DNA from: Neobacillus bataviensis LMG 21833
GTDB taxonomy: Bacteria; Bacillota; Bacilli; Bacillales; Cytobacillaceae
NCBI RefSeq assembly: GCF_000307875.1
Contig: NZ_AJLS01000132.1
Span: forward strand, 36,945-100,944
Length of the DNA stretch: 64,000 bases
Reading direction: 5' to 3'
Part shown: piece by piece, positions 36,484 to 44,851 of the stretch
Numbering within the stretch: position 1 is the stretch's first letter
Layout: each line of letters opens with the position of its first letter
Notes under the pieces: generated by a model
Database searches by the model: none
What the model was told of the DNA's origin: nothing
The model's input: the letters and a program-made list of their open reading frames with translations, nothing else
Translations under genes and position numbers: made by a program

Positions 36484-36514
36484 GAAAAAGAGCAGGAAAT
36501 CCCGCCCTTTTCCT
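36484..36514 (-). terminator. Terminator after the ABC-F gene
   Basis: On the minus strand GGGCGGGA and CCTGCTC form an imperfect stem with an AT loop and are followed by TTTTTCC, close to the ABC-F stop. Confidence 0.7.
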
Positions 36515-36516
36515 AT

Positions 36517-38220
36517 TTATTCTATTAACGAGCGTTTTTGCTTAAGGAGTTCATTAAATTCTTGGTCTAATTGTTGATATTTTGGGTCTTTTTGATCAAT
36601 AATCGACAATTCACCTAATATAGCCGCAATTTTATTTTCAATAACTAAAAGTTTTTCATACTTGTCATCGGTTTTCTTTGTATTAAAATAGTCCTCCGGT
36701 TTCATTTCAACCCGCTTAATTTGTTGATTGTCAAACACCAGTAGCTGAACACAAAGTTTATTCAAAAAATAGAAATCATGGGAAACGGTGATAATAGTGC
36801 CCGTAAACTCACTTAAGGTTTTCTCAAGCTGTTCCCTGCTTGGTAAATCCAGATGATTTGTTGGCTCATCCAAAATGAGAACGTCATATTCCTTCATGAG
36901 GATGTCGACAAGCTTTACTCTTGTTCTTTGTCCGAGGCTTAACATTCCAATGGGCTTGATTATATGGTCTTCCTTTAAACCCAAATTGGCTAGTAATGTT
37001 CGTGCCTTTAGAATGTTCTCCCTATCGGTATACCCCAATGCCTCCAGTGTCGATTGATCTACCGGTAAATCAGCAACATCCTGGCTTAGATAGGCAATTT
37101 TACTGGACTCACTCTTCCACAATTCACCTTTAGATGATGCTTCCATACCAAGAATCATTTTTATTAATGTAGTTTTCCCGCAACCATTTTCCCCTAACAG
37201 GCCAATACATTCACCTTGATTAATATAGAAATGGGAATCATGAAAAAGGATCCTGTCATCAAAGACTTTCGTAAGCATTTTTGCTTCAATAATCCGTTTA
37301 CCTCTCTTCCCGTGATGATCAAACTCAAATCGAATTTTTGCTTCATCAAGAGGTTTCTCTTTCCTTTGTTTTTCAAGCTCATTTTCCAGCCGTTTCATTT
37401 TCGATTTTACCTGATTGTCTCGCTTTTTTGCCTTTACCCGATGATATTCCTTAGTGCCCTCTTGTTTTGTCGAACTCCGATGAGCTTTTTCGGACCATGT
37501 TTTTAACTGTTCCATTTGACCTTCAACCAATTCTATTTGGCGCTGCTGTACATTGTATTGGTGCCGCTGATTTTCTAGTTGCAGCTGTTTTACCTTTCGA
37601 TAATCGCTGTAATTCCCATTGTATAAATGTATCTTGCCATTTTCTATTTCGAAAATTCGATTGACTGTCTGATCTAAGAAATGGCGGTCGTGCGAGATGA
37701 TCATAACAGGGCCATGAAACTTTGTTAATTCGGCAATAAGCCAATCAATTCCGGTAAAATCCAAATGATTGGTTGGTTCATCCAAGATTAATACATCCGG
37801 CTTTGATGCCCAAACCATTGATAGCGCTAGCTTTAGCTTTTCCCCGCCACTTAAGTGTGATAGCCTAGTATCTTTCCAATCATATAACTTTCGTAGACCC
37901 AGTTGGCTTGCATGCTGAAAAAGGTCATTATCGACAGCGCCTGCCAAAGATTCATGGAAATCATTCACTTCATAGTCAATCGATTGTGTAAGGTATCCTA
38001 TTTTTAAGTCGTTTGGTTTCTCAATAACACCTTTGTCCGGTATAAGCTTGCCGATTAGGAGATTGGCTAGCGTGGTTTTACCAGTACCATTTAGTCCGAC
38101 GAGACCTATCCTCTCACCATTTTTAATCTCAAATTGAATATTGTCTAATACTTTTTGTAAATGAAAGCTTTTTTCTACCCCTTTTACATTTATCAAAACT
38201 GAATTTTGTTTTTTAAACAT
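36517..38220 (-). CDS. ABC-F ATPase, antibiotic-resistance (Vga/VmlR) type
   Basis: A 567-residue soluble twin ATPase without membrane helices. Site 1: GLNGTGKTT, LSGGEKLKLALS and VLILDEPTNHLDF. A long charged linker (about 215-300) is the P-site tRNA interaction motif region. Site 2: GENGCGKTT, LSLGQRTRVKL and VLILDEPTNHLDL. A C-terminal coiled extension is present. The linker length and the leader region resemble ribosome-protection proteins VmlR and Vga, which remove lincosamides, streptogramins or pleuromutilins from ribosomes. AAGGAGG lies 7 bases before ATG 38220. The leader holds an overlapping reading frame that could act in attenuation. Resistance spectrum is not predictable here. 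Confidence 0.82.
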   Translation of the reverse strand: MFKKQNSVLINVKGVEKSFHLQKVLDNIQFEIKNGERIGLVGLNGTGKTTLANLLIGKLIPDKGVIEKPNDLKIGYLTQSIDYEVNDFHESLAGAVDNDLFQHASQLGLRKLYDWKDTRLSHLSGGEKLKLALSMVWASKPDVLILDEPTNHLDFTGIDWLIAELTKFHGPVMIISHDRHFLDQTVNRIFEIENGKIHLYNGNYSDYRKVKQLQLENQRHQYNVQQRQIELVEGQMEQLKTWSEKAHRSSTKQEGTKEYHRVKAKKRDNQVKSKMKRLENELEKQRKEKPLDEAKIRFEFDHHGKRGKRIIEAKMLTKVFDDRILFHDSHFYINQGECIGLLGENGCGKTTLIKMILGMEASSKGELWKSESSKIAYLSQDVADLPVDQSTLEALGYTDRENILKARTLLANLGLKEDHIIKPIGMLSLGQRTRVKLVDILMKEYDVLILDEPTNHLDLPSREQLEKTLSEFTGTIITVSHDFYFLNKLCVQLLVFDNQQIKRVEMKPEDYFNTKKTDDKYEKLLVIENKIAAILGELSIIDQKDPKYQQLDQEFNELLKQKRSLIE

Positions 38221-38354
38221 AAAAAAACCTCCTTCTTGTGAACCTGAAGAAAGTTTATGCCGTATATGGTATCGTTCACCGCCTTGAAATAAGGACAGCA
38301 AATAAACCTAAAAAGGGTTGGAATGATACGATAAGGACATAAAAAGGACATACT
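38193..38354 (-). promoter_or_regulatory. Leader region of the ABC-F gene with candidate leader peptide
   Basis: A frame starting MSFLCPYRIIPTLFRFICC runs into and overlaps the ABC-F start by 28 bases. Only a weak AGGAT ribosome site precedes it. CTTC and GAAG could pair over the ABC-F ribosome site. ABC-F resistance genes often have such antibiotic-sensing leaders. The upstream 12-bp palindrome TTATTCGAATAA (38385-38396) lies near the expected promoter. Confidence 0.35.
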
Positions 38355-38493
38355 AATCCTATTCTTCAAGTTCTTCATTTTCGTTTATTCGAATAATGAA
38401 CTGAAAAAATAAGATTATAACTTCATGCCTCTTTACCATTCCTTTTCGTTTGATACTTTTATTTTATTCAAGAATCATGGATCTTGTCAATCG

Positions 38494-38529
38494 AAAAAAC
38501 ACCATGCCAACCTCGGCATGGTGTTTTTT
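38494..38529 (-). terminator. Terminator after the aconitase gene
   Basis: A perfect 15-bp stem (AAAAAACACCATGCC with its complement) around a 6-nt loop, ending 6 bases before the aconitase stop. Confidence 0.92.
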
Positions 38530-38534
38530 GTTCA

Positions 38535-41240
38535 TTACGCTTGTAATTTTTCACGTAGAACCATTTGCAGGATTCCTCCGTGACGGTAGTAATCAATTTC
38601 AACTTCAGAATCAAAGCGAACAAGAACTTCGAATTCTTTCTTGTTACCAGCTTCGTCAGTTGCAGTTACTTTTAGAAGATCACGTGGTTTAACGTTTTCG
38701 TCCACTTGAACGTCAATCGTTTCTTTACCAGTTAGACCAAGTGTTTCTGCGTTTTCGCCATCTTTAAATTGAAGTGGAAGCACACCCATTAACACAAGGT
38801 TTGAACGGTGAATACGTTCAAAGCTTTCAGCAAGAACTGTTTTGATGCCTAGAAGGTTCGTACCTTTCGCAGCCCAGTCACGTGAAGAACCCATTCCGTA
38901 ATCTTTACCAGCAAGAACAATCAAGCCAGTGCCATTTTCTTTGTACTTCATACAAGCATCGTAAATCGATGTCACTTCGCCAGTTGGCCAGTAAGTTGTT
39001 ACTCCGCCTTCTGTACCAGGTGCGATTTGGTTACGGATACGAATGTTTGCGAATGTTCCGCGCATCATGACTTCATGGTTACCACGGCGTGAACCGTAAG
39101 AGTTAAAGTCGCGAGGCTGTACGCCTTTTTCAGTCAAGTATTTACCGGCTGGAGTATTTTTGCCAATAGCTCCTGCAGGTGAAATATGGTCAGTTGTTAC
39201 AGAGTCACCGAATTTACCAACCACGCGAAGCCCTGTTAGTGGCTCAACAGTACCTGGTTCTGGTGATAACCCTTCAAAGAATGGCGGGTTTGCAATGTAA
39301 GTTGAATCTTCATCCCAAGTATATAATGGCTCATTGCTTGTTTGAATTTGGTTCCATCGCTCGTTGTCACCGAACACGTTCTCGTATTCTCTACGGAATA
39401 ATTCAGGTGTCACCGTGCGTTTAACCACATCATTTACCTCTGCAGTAGATGGCCAGATATCTTTGAAGAAGACATCGTTGCCGTCTTTATCTTTCCCGAC
39501 TGCTTCTGTAGCAAAATCGATGTTCACAGTACCAGCAAGTGCGTAAGCAACAACAAGTGGTGGTGAAGCAAGGTAGTTTGCTTTTACAAGCGGATGAATC
39601 CGTCCTTCAAAGTTACGGTTACCTGAAAGGACAGATGTCACTAATAGGTCGTTTTCCGCAATGGTTTTTTCAATTTCTTCTTTTAATGGACCAGAGTTAC
39701 CGATACATGTTGTACAGCCGTACCCAACTAGGTTGAAACCGATTTGCTCAAGGTATGGAAGTAAGCCGGAATCACGAAGGTATCCTGTTACAACTTTAGA
39801 TCCTGGTGCCAAAGAAGTTTTTACAAACTTAGGAACTTCCATTCCTAATTCAACAGCTTTCTTTGCAACAAGTCCCGCACCCACTAAAACATATGGGTTA
39901 GAAGTGTTTGTACAGCTAGTGATGGAAGCAATCGCTACTGCTCCTGTTTTAATATCCGTTTCGTCACCATTGTTGAATTTAACCGTTGCTGATTTATCAA
40001 GCTCATCAGTTTGTAGTCCGAAGCCTTGGTTTCCTTGTGGTGCAGAAACAGCTTTTACGAATTCTTGTTTCATTTTTGAAAGTGGAATTAAATCTTGTGG
40101 ACGCTTAGGGCCAGAAAGATTTGCTTCAATTTCAGTAAGGTCAATTTCGATTACATCCGTATAAACTGGTTCAAATGATGGATCGAAGAATAGTCCGTTT
40201 GCTTTGCAATATTCTTCAACAACCTTCACTTGTTCTTCTTCACGGCCTGTTAAGCGCATATATGCAAGTGATTCATCATCAATAGGGAAGAATCCGCATG
40301 TTGCACCGTATTCAGGAGCCATGTTGGCGATCGTAGCACGGTCTGCAAGTGGTAATGATGATACACCAGCACCGAAGTATTCAACGAATTTACCGACCAC
40401 ACCGTGTTTACGAAGTACTTGTGTGACTTTAAGGGCTAGGTCAGTTGCTGTAGCACCGTTTGGAAGCTCGCCATTTAATTTAACCCCAACTACTTCTGGA
40501 ACTGGGAAATAAGAAGGCTGACCAAGCATACCTGCTTCTGCTTCAATACCGCCTACGCCCCAGCCAAGAACACCAAGACCGTTGATCATGGTAGTGTGGG
40601 AATCTGTACCAACTAATGTATCTGGATATGCTTCTAGTTCTCCGTTTGATTCAGCAACATGGACAACATCTGCTAAATACTCAAGGTTAACTTGGTGAAC
40701 AATCCCTGTTGCTGGTGGAACAGCACGATAGTTGTTGAATGATTTTTGTGCCCAGCTTAAAAATTGGTAACGCTCAGCATTACGTTCGAATTCATAATCC
40801 ATGTTAATTCTTAAAGCATCCGCAGACCCATAAGCATCCACTTGTACGGAGTGGTCAATAACTAAATCAACCGTTTTTTCTGGATTGATTTTGTCTGGGT
40901 CGCCGCCTAGGTCTGCCATTGCTTTTCTTAAAGAAGCAAGGTCAACAACCGCTGGAACACCTGTAAAGTCTTGTAGGATAACACGAGCTGGTTTGAATGG
41001 AACATCCACTTCTTTCAACTCATCTGTTCCCCATTTTGCTAAGTTTTCAACATGCTCTTTTGTGATTACACGGCCATCATATTGGCGAAGTACAGACTCA
41101 AGTAAGACTTTCACGGAATATGGCAATTTAGATACTTTGCCAATCCCTGCTTCTTCTAGTGCATTTAAGCGGTAATAGTGGTAGCGTTTACCGTTGGCTT
41201 CAAAGGAAGCACGTGCGTTAAATACATCGTTTTTACCCAT
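38535..41240 (-). CDS. citB: Aconitate hydratase (aconitase A)
   Basis: TCA-cycle aconitase of about 901 residues. It isomerises citrate to isocitrate with a [4Fe-4S] cluster, and its apo form binds iron-responsive RNA in B. subtilis (CitB). Cluster Cys are visible in [11 protein letters not shown] and [13 protein letters not shown]. Substrate-site segments [12 protein letters not shown] and [13 protein letters not shown] are intact. GGGGG precedes ATG 41240, so the six extra residues upstream are not used. Neighbours yneN and sspO match B. subtilis. A CcpC-like dyad lies upstream. The four-domain layout has the swivel domain at the C-terminus. Confidence 0.97.
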   Translation of the reverse strand: MGKNDVFNARASFEANGKRYHYYRLNALEEAGIGKVSKLPYSVKVLLESVLRQYDGRVITKEHVENLAKWGTDELKEVDVPFKPARVILQDFTGVPAVVDLASLRKAMADLGGDPDKINPEKTVDLVIDHSVQVDAYGSADALRINMDYEFERNAERYQFLSWAQKSFNNYRAVPPATGIVHQVNLEYLADVVHVAESNGELEAYPDTLVGTDSHTTMINGLGVLGWGVGGIEAEAGMLGQPSYFPVPEVVGVKLNGELPNGATATDLALKVTQVLRKHGVVGKFVEYFGAGVSSLPLADRATIANMAPEYGATCGFFPIDDESLAYMRLTGREEEQVKVVEEYCKANGLFFDPSFEPVYTDVIEIDLTEIEANLSGPKRPQDLIPLSKMKQEFVKAVSAPQGNQGFGLQTDELDKSATVKFNNGDETDIKTGAVAIASITSCTNTSNPYVLVGAGLVAKKAVELGMEVPKFVKTSLAPGSKVVTGYLRDSGLLPYLEQIGFNLVGYGCTTCIGNSGPLKEEIEKTIAENDLLVTSVLSGNRNFEGRIHPLVKANYLASPPLVVAYALAGTVNIDFATEAVGKDKDGNDVFFKDIWPSTAEVNDVVKRTVTPELFRREYENVFGDNERWNQIQTSNEPLYTWDEDSTYIANPPFFEGLSPEPGTVEPLTGLRVVGKFGDSVTTDHISPAGAIGKNTPAGKYLTEKGVQPRDFNSYGSRRGNHEVMMRGTFANIRIRNQIAPGTEGGVTTYWPTGEVTSIYDACMKYKENGTGLIVLAGKDYGMGSSRDWAAKGTNLLGIKTVLAESFERIHRSNLVLMGVLPLQFKDGENAETLGLTGKETIDVQVDENVKPRDLLKVTATDEAGNKKEFEVLVRFDSEVEIDYYRHGGILQMVLREKLQA

Positions 41241-41365
41241 GTGTAAAAACCCCCTCATTCGTCATAATAGAACAAAATTAACGAAAAGTTGAAAAGTTTG
41301 AATTTTCCCATCCATCTTCACTTTTCTCACAATTCTAATCTTAATACAACCTTTTACATAAGTAA

Positions 41366-41404
41366 ATAACAAGAAAGTTATTGTGTTTGATAAGTTTTTC
41401 TTAT
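41366..41404 (-). promoter_or_regulatory. CcpC-like operator dyads upstream of citB
   Basis: ATAAGTTTTTCTTAT (41390-41404) fits the ATAA-N7-TTAT dyad described for CcpC, the citrate-responsive repressor of citB. A second dyad, ATAAC(N6)GTTAT (41366-41381), follows 8 bases closer to the gene. Both are 125-165 bases upstream of the citB start in the 331-base gap 41241-41571, which also holds the sspO promoter. Confidence 0.55.
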
Positions 41405-41571
41405 GCTTTTTATGTAATTTGTTCGGAATATTTTGAAAATCGCATTAATAATAGTGTGATCTTGGATTTAGGGAGAATTCTTATTTTCTTTATTATTATC
41501 TCAAAAAACTTTTTTCTTGTCATTTTTCAAGTCATAAAGGAAATAGTAACAATATACAGGAGGTGAAGGAA

Positions 41572-41724
41572 ATGGTAAAACGAAAGTCTAATCATGTCAT
41601 TCCGGGAATGAATGCCGCTAGCGGTCAAGGAAAAGGGGCAGGTTTCAATGAGGAATTTGCTAGTGAACCTGAAAAAACAGTTAAAGAGAGAATGAACAAT
41701 AAAAAGCGAAAAAAGAATCAATAA
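41572..41724 (+). CDS. sspO: Small acid-soluble spore protein O
   Basis: A 50-residue basic protein, [20 protein letters not shown] then KGAGFNEEF and a C-terminal NNKKRKKNQ. It matches SspO (also called CotK) in its conserved start, GQGKGAG and NNKKRK end. GGAGGTGAAGG precedes the ATG. It is a forespore protein; in B. subtilis sspO and sspP form one unit beside citB. Here a repeat element and a small minus-strand gene separate sspO from sspP. Confidence 0.93.
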   Translation: MVKRKSNHVIPGMNAASGQGKGAGFNEEFASEPEKTVKERMNNKKRKKNQ

Positions 41725-41734
41725 GAAATGCGGA

Positions 41735-41832
41735 AGCGCCTTGGTCAGCCCCGACAGGCATAAGACGAACCGCGAGGAGGCGTTTCCCAGCCACCACAGC
41801 GGGGCGGCTTATGACCCGAGGGGCTAGGCGCT
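41735..41832. repeat. Palindromic intergenic repeat element
   Basis: A GC-rich block of about 100 bases that folds on itself: AGCGCCT with AGGCGCT, AGCCCC with GGGGCT, and CATAAG with CTTATG, in nested order. Its base composition differs sharply from the AT-rich surroundings. It resembles a dispersed repeat I associate with Bacillaceae genomes (ends GGAAGCGCC and GGCGCTGGAGCTGG). It splits the sspO-sspP pair. Confidence 0.7.
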
Positions 41833-41842
41833 GGAGCTGGAC

Positions 41843-41900
41843 AATAAAAACCATGCGAGCCCCCTTCCCTTCGGTCTGGGGACTCATCTGGTTTTTTATT
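41843..41900. terminator. Terminator after the 89-residue gene
   Basis: AATAAAAACCA pairs with TGGTTTTTTATT, enclosing a GC-rich inner stem (CCCC with GGGG). It touches the stop of the minus-strand gene at 41896. Confidence 0.7.
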
Positions 41901-42165
41901 CTGTCTGATTTACTTCGTGAACCATATTTTGTAAATCTTGCTGGAATTGTTCTAGTTGGGCTCTTTGGTGCTCTGAAGCAACTTCTAGTGCACTTTCTAT
42001 TTGTTGGTACGCTTCATTGACTTCATTCTTTAAATGCTTCAGTTGATGACCATAACTGGCATTATCACTGACAATTGTTTCAAAAAGCCCTTGGGCCTCC
42101 TCATATCCTTGTTGTGCTGCTTGAAAAGCCTGTTGTTTGTCCTTGTTGTAAGGATATTTCTGCAT
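41896..42165 (-). CDS. Small helical protein, possibly DUF2524-like
   Basis: An 89-residue Gln/Glu-rich protein that is helical throughout (for example LKHLKNEVNEAYQQIESALEVASEHQ), with no membrane segment. It may belong to the DUF2524 (YtzC) group, but I am not certain. A GGAGTG ribosome site precedes the ATG. It lies between two spore-protein genes on the opposite strand. Function unknown. Confidence 0.65.
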   Translation of the reverse strand: MQKYPYNKDKQQAFQAAQQGYEEAQGLFETIVSDNASYGHQLKHLKNEVNEAYQQIESALEVASEHQRAQLEQFQQDLQNMVHEVNQTE

Positions 42166-42278
42166 GATTCATCTCACTCCTTCATTTTATTTACCCATTA
42201 AATTGCACAGAATAGAGAAAAATATTCGGGATAAAAAGATTTAATGATTGCATCCTAAATGGTGAGGAGGGATAAAAA

Positions 42279-42416
42279 ATGAACAAAAACGATGGAAAAG
42301 ATATGCGTAAAAATGCACCAAAGCAATCCGGGCAGCCAGAACCATTGAGCGGTTCTCACAAGGTAAAGAATCGCAACCATACCCGGGCAAAACATAACTC
42401 AAGTCATGATATGTGA
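42279..42416 (+). CDS. sspP: Small acid-soluble spore protein P
   Basis: A 45-residue basic protein: [20 protein letters not shown], then [16 protein letters not shown] and an end KHNSSHDM. It matches SspP (CotL) almost fully in the second half. GTGAGGAGGG precedes the ATG. A terminator shared with selA follows 10 bases later. Confidence 0.93.
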   Translation: MNKNDGKDMRKNAPKQSGQPEPLSGSHKVKNRNHTRAKHNSSHDM

Positions 42417-42426
42417 TTGAAAAAGA

Positions 42427-42454
42427 GCTCCAGCCATAAACCTGGCTGGAGCTG
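42427..42454. terminator. Bidirectional terminator between sspP and selA
   Basis: AGCTCCAGCC and GGCTGGAGCT form a perfect 10-bp stem with an 8-nt loop between the convergent sspP and selA genes. Confidence 0.85.
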
Positions 42455-42460
42455 ATAGAA

Positions 42461-43876
42461 TTAAACTTCGCTTATACTCAGTAATGTTTCAAGCAGGAAC
42501 TCCTCTTCTTCAGGTGTAACGGTTCTAAGGTCAAAGAGCACTTCTTCTTTTTGGATACGGGCAATAATGGCCGGCTTCGACTCTGTACGAAGCTTTCTAC
42601 CAATCTGTTCCGCAGAAAGTGACTCGTGTTTTAAAGCTATGACCATCGTGGGTAGTACGACATCTGGCATCGTTCCCCCGCCCACTTGACTTTCATCTCT
42701 AAAAATTTTTGCTTGAAAAGCGTTAGATCTTTGTAACAATTTTGTAACAAAAACATGTGACCTTTCGTCTATTTCATTAATAGAAACTAATAAATCACGA
42801 ATGACCGGTATATTTTGCATTGTGCTTTCGCCGCGGGCATAGTCAATTAATGTTCCTTCGAGTGCCGCTAATGTCATTTTATCAACGCGAACCACTCTTG
42901 CTAACTGATGTTTTTTTAAGCGGTCTATAATTTTCTTTTTTCCAGCAATAATTCCTGCCTGTGGACCGCCAAGGAGTTTATCTCCACTAAAGGTAACTAC
43001 ATCTGCTCCTAATTCAATGACCTCTTTCACAACCGGTTCTTCACCAATTCCATGCTTTTTGAAATCATATAGTGCACCGCTGCCTAAATCCTCATAAAAA
43101 ATGACGTCAACCAAATTTTTTGTAAAATCAATGAGCTCTTCCGATTCAACCGATTCTGTAAACCCAACTACCTTAAAATTACTCGTATGTACCTTCATCA
43201 CAATAGCGGTATCGGGTGTAACAGCATTTTCGTAATCGTAAAGATGGGTTTTATTGGTTGTTCCCACTTCTTTTAGGGAGGCGCCACTTTCCTCCATAAT
43301 AGAAGAAATGCGGAAGGATCCGCCAATTTCGACAAGCTGTCCCCTTGAAACAATCACCTCTTTATTTTTTGCCAATGCCCTTAAAACAAGATAAACAGCA
43401 GAAGCATTATTATTGACGACCATTGCTGCTTCGGCACCGGTAATTTCTTTGAGTAGTGATTCCACATGACTATGGCGTGAGCCGCGTTCCCCTTCCAACA
43501 GTTTATACTCTAGATTGGAATAATTTCGTGCTGTTTCCACAACATGACTGATTGCGTTCTCACTTAATCTTGCCCTGCCAAGATTGGTATGTAAAATGGT
43601 ACCAGTAGCATTGATCACTTTTTCGAGCGTATAGGAAAATTGTTTGTTTACATTTGTATTCATGGTGATATACAAATCATCAATGAATTGGTTTGTTCCT
43701 GGTATGGCTCCTTGCCATTCATCATGGAGGATAGAATCCCGAATTTGCTCAAGTGTATGTTTTAATTGCTTAGTAAGCTGAGTAGAATCAAGCCGACTCT
43801 CATTAAGAAGTGTTAAAAATTTATCATGATTTTGTAGTTCATGTACTGGTGGGATTGACCGTAACCATTCTTTCAC
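42461..43876 (-). CDS. selA: L-seryl-tRNA(Sec) selenium transferase
   Basis: A PLP enzyme of about 471 residues that converts Ser-tRNA(Sec) to selenocysteinyl-tRNA(Sec) using selenophosphate. Visible: INATGTILHTNLGRA (about 89), the NNNASAVYL segment, FYEDLGSGA with the PLP-contacting Asp, and the PLP Lys300 in FSGDKLLGGPQAG. Full bacterial length. GTG 43876 is chosen because AAGGAG lies 8 bases upstream; the ATG at 43897 is upstream of that site. It lies near selD and a SelW-like UGA gene, with a CotM-like gene between. SelB and the tRNA-Sec gene are not found in this window. Confidence 0.95.
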   Translation of the reverse strand: MKEWLRSIPPVHELQNHDKFLTLLNESRLDSTQLTKQLKHTLEQIRDSILHDEWQGAIPGTNQFIDDLYITMNTNVNKQFSYTLEKVINATGTILHTNLGRARLSENAISHVVETARNYSNLEYKLLEGERGSRHSHVESLLKEITGAEAAMVVNNNASAVYLVLRALAKNKEVIVSRGQLVEIGGSFRISSIMEESGASLKEVGTTNKTHLYDYENAVTPDTAIVMKVHTSNFKVVGFTESVESEELIDFTKNLVDVIFYEDLGSGALYDFKKHGIGEEPVVKEVIELGADVVTFSGDKLLGGPQAGIIAGKKKIIDRLKKHQLARVVRVDKMTLAALEGTLIDYARGESTMQNIPVIRDLLVSINEIDERSHVFVTKLLQRSNAFQAKIFRDESQVGGGTMPDVVLPTMVIALKHESLSAEQIGRKLRTESKPAIIARIQKEEVLFDLRTVTPEEEEFLLETLLSISEV

Positions 43877-43979
43877 GAAAAAAACTCCTTCATCCATCGT
43901 TCTTTTGCCCTATTATACCACATGGATTTCACGTTTTACCTTACACTGAATAAAATGAAACGAGCAAGGGGGATTAGAT

Positions 43980-44378
43980 ATGAAGAAAAAGAAACAGCCT
44001 CAAAATCAGACCTTAAATTTTGATTTAGTTGAAAAGTGGCTTGAGAATTTTTTTCTAGATCCGCTTACATCGTACTTTGATCAGACTCAATTCCAAATCG
44101 ATCTTTATGAGACAGAAAAGCAATGGATTGTTGAGGCTATTTTAAGCGAATTTGAAGCATCAGAAATAAAGGTATTTATAGAAGAAAAAAAATTAACCAT
44201 TTCTGCCTTGCAATACCCCCCAACTGCTGACCAGAACAAAAAGATGCGCTCGATTGAATTCCCTTTTCTCGTTACAACACAAGAAGTATCGGCTGCTTTT
44301 TCGAATGGAATTTTAGAAATCTTTATTTCAAAAACAGAAAAAGGATCAGGAAAAAACAGATTTATTACCCTGCCCTAA
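43980..44378 (+). CDS. cotM: CotM-like alpha-crystallin (Hsp20) spore coat protein
   Basis: A 132-residue protein with an Hsp20-like domain (about 35-125): QFQIDLYETEKQWIVEAIL, then IKVFIEEKKLTISA, and the C-terminal NGILEIFISK strand, the usual last alpha-crystallin strand. CotM in B. subtilis is an outer-coat Hsp20 homologue of similar size in the same position beyond sspP. Here selA is inserted between sspP and cotM. The ribosome site is AAGGGGG. Hsp20 identity is firm; the coat role rests on synteny. Confidence 0.8.
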   Translation: MKKKKQPQNQTLNFDLVEKWLENFFLDPLTSYFDQTQFQIDLYETEKQWIVEAILSEFEASEIKVFIEEKKLTISALQYPPTADQNKKMRSIEFPFLVTTQEVSAAFSNGILEIFISKTEKGSGKNRFITLP

Positions 44379-44435
44379 ATATAAGGAAAAGGGATTTATT
44401 TTTTTACGTCGGTTAACATAATACTATTACTGACA

Positions 44436-44474
44436 AGAAAAGACCCTCATATAAAACGTATGAGGGTCTTTTCT
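44436..44474. terminator. Bidirectional terminator between cotM and the SelW-like gene
   Basis: A perfect 16-bp inverted repeat (AGAAAAGACCCTCATA) with a 7-nt loop. The SelW-like stop codon (TAG, 44473-44475) lies at its edge. Confidence 0.92.
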
Positions 44475-44712
44475 ATTTTGACTCGATGATTTCAATCATT
44501 TCTTTTGTATCCGGGAAAATACCTGTATCAAGCTTTGAATAGATCTTTTCCCCATTGACCGTGACCTCGAATGCGCCGCCTGAACTAGGAATAAGTTCTA
44601 ACTTTTGAATGTTTCGATAAAAATGGTTAAACAGTTCTTCCGCGAAACTCGCAGCTTTAGGTGAATAGTTTCATTGCATGCAAAATTCAACAACAATATG
44701 ATAATTCTTCAA
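44473..44712 (-). CDS. SelW-like Rdx-family selenoprotein with in-frame UGA
   Basis: A 79-residue thioredoxin-fold protein of the SelW/SelT/SelH (Rdx) family, read through TGA 44671-44673 (codon 14). The redox motif is CMQU: Cys11 and selenocysteine 14 in HIVVEFCMQ-U-NYSPKA. The family end pattern SSGGAFEVTVNGEKIYSK, then TGIFPDTKEMI, is intact. Start TTG 44712 has GGAGG 8 bases upstream. A 6-bp hairpin with a GUU loop begins 16 bases after the UGA (44640-44654), fitting a bacterial SECIS. It is divergent from selD across 139 bases. Likely a small thiol/selenol redox protein; substrate unknown. Ordinary ORF calling misses it. Confidence 0.92.
44640..44654 (-). promoter_or_regulatory. Candidate bSECIS hairpin of the SelW-like gene
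   Basis: RNA CUGCGAGUUUCGCGG folds into six base pairs (one U-G) with a GUU apical loop, 22 bases after the UGA. A GU in the loop is the recognised SelB-binding feature. Confidence 0.72.
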
Positions 44713-44780
44713 AATTTCACCCTCCAAAACCGACGTTCCAACTCAAAGATTGTAAAAATAGTTTATCCTATTCCCTCTTG

Positions 44781-44812
44781 TTCCGCAAATGTTCTGCGCT
44801 AGTAGTGCGGAA
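44781..44812. promoter_or_regulatory. Inverted repeat between the SelW-like gene and selD
   Basis: TTCCGCA and TGCGGAA form a perfect 7-bp inverted repeat with an 18-base spacer, in the divergent promoter region. A -10-like TATACT lies about 15 bases further toward selD, so the right arm is near the expected -35. It could be an operator shared by both genes. Function inferred from position. Confidence 0.4.
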
Positions 44813-44851
44813 TGAAAGCGAAAGGGTTATACTAGTAAAATGGAGGTGGAC

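Noticed and set aside
39661..40164. Long antisense frames across citB (up to 167 codons)
   Set aside because: Typical antisense open frames over a well-conserved gene; no start signals.
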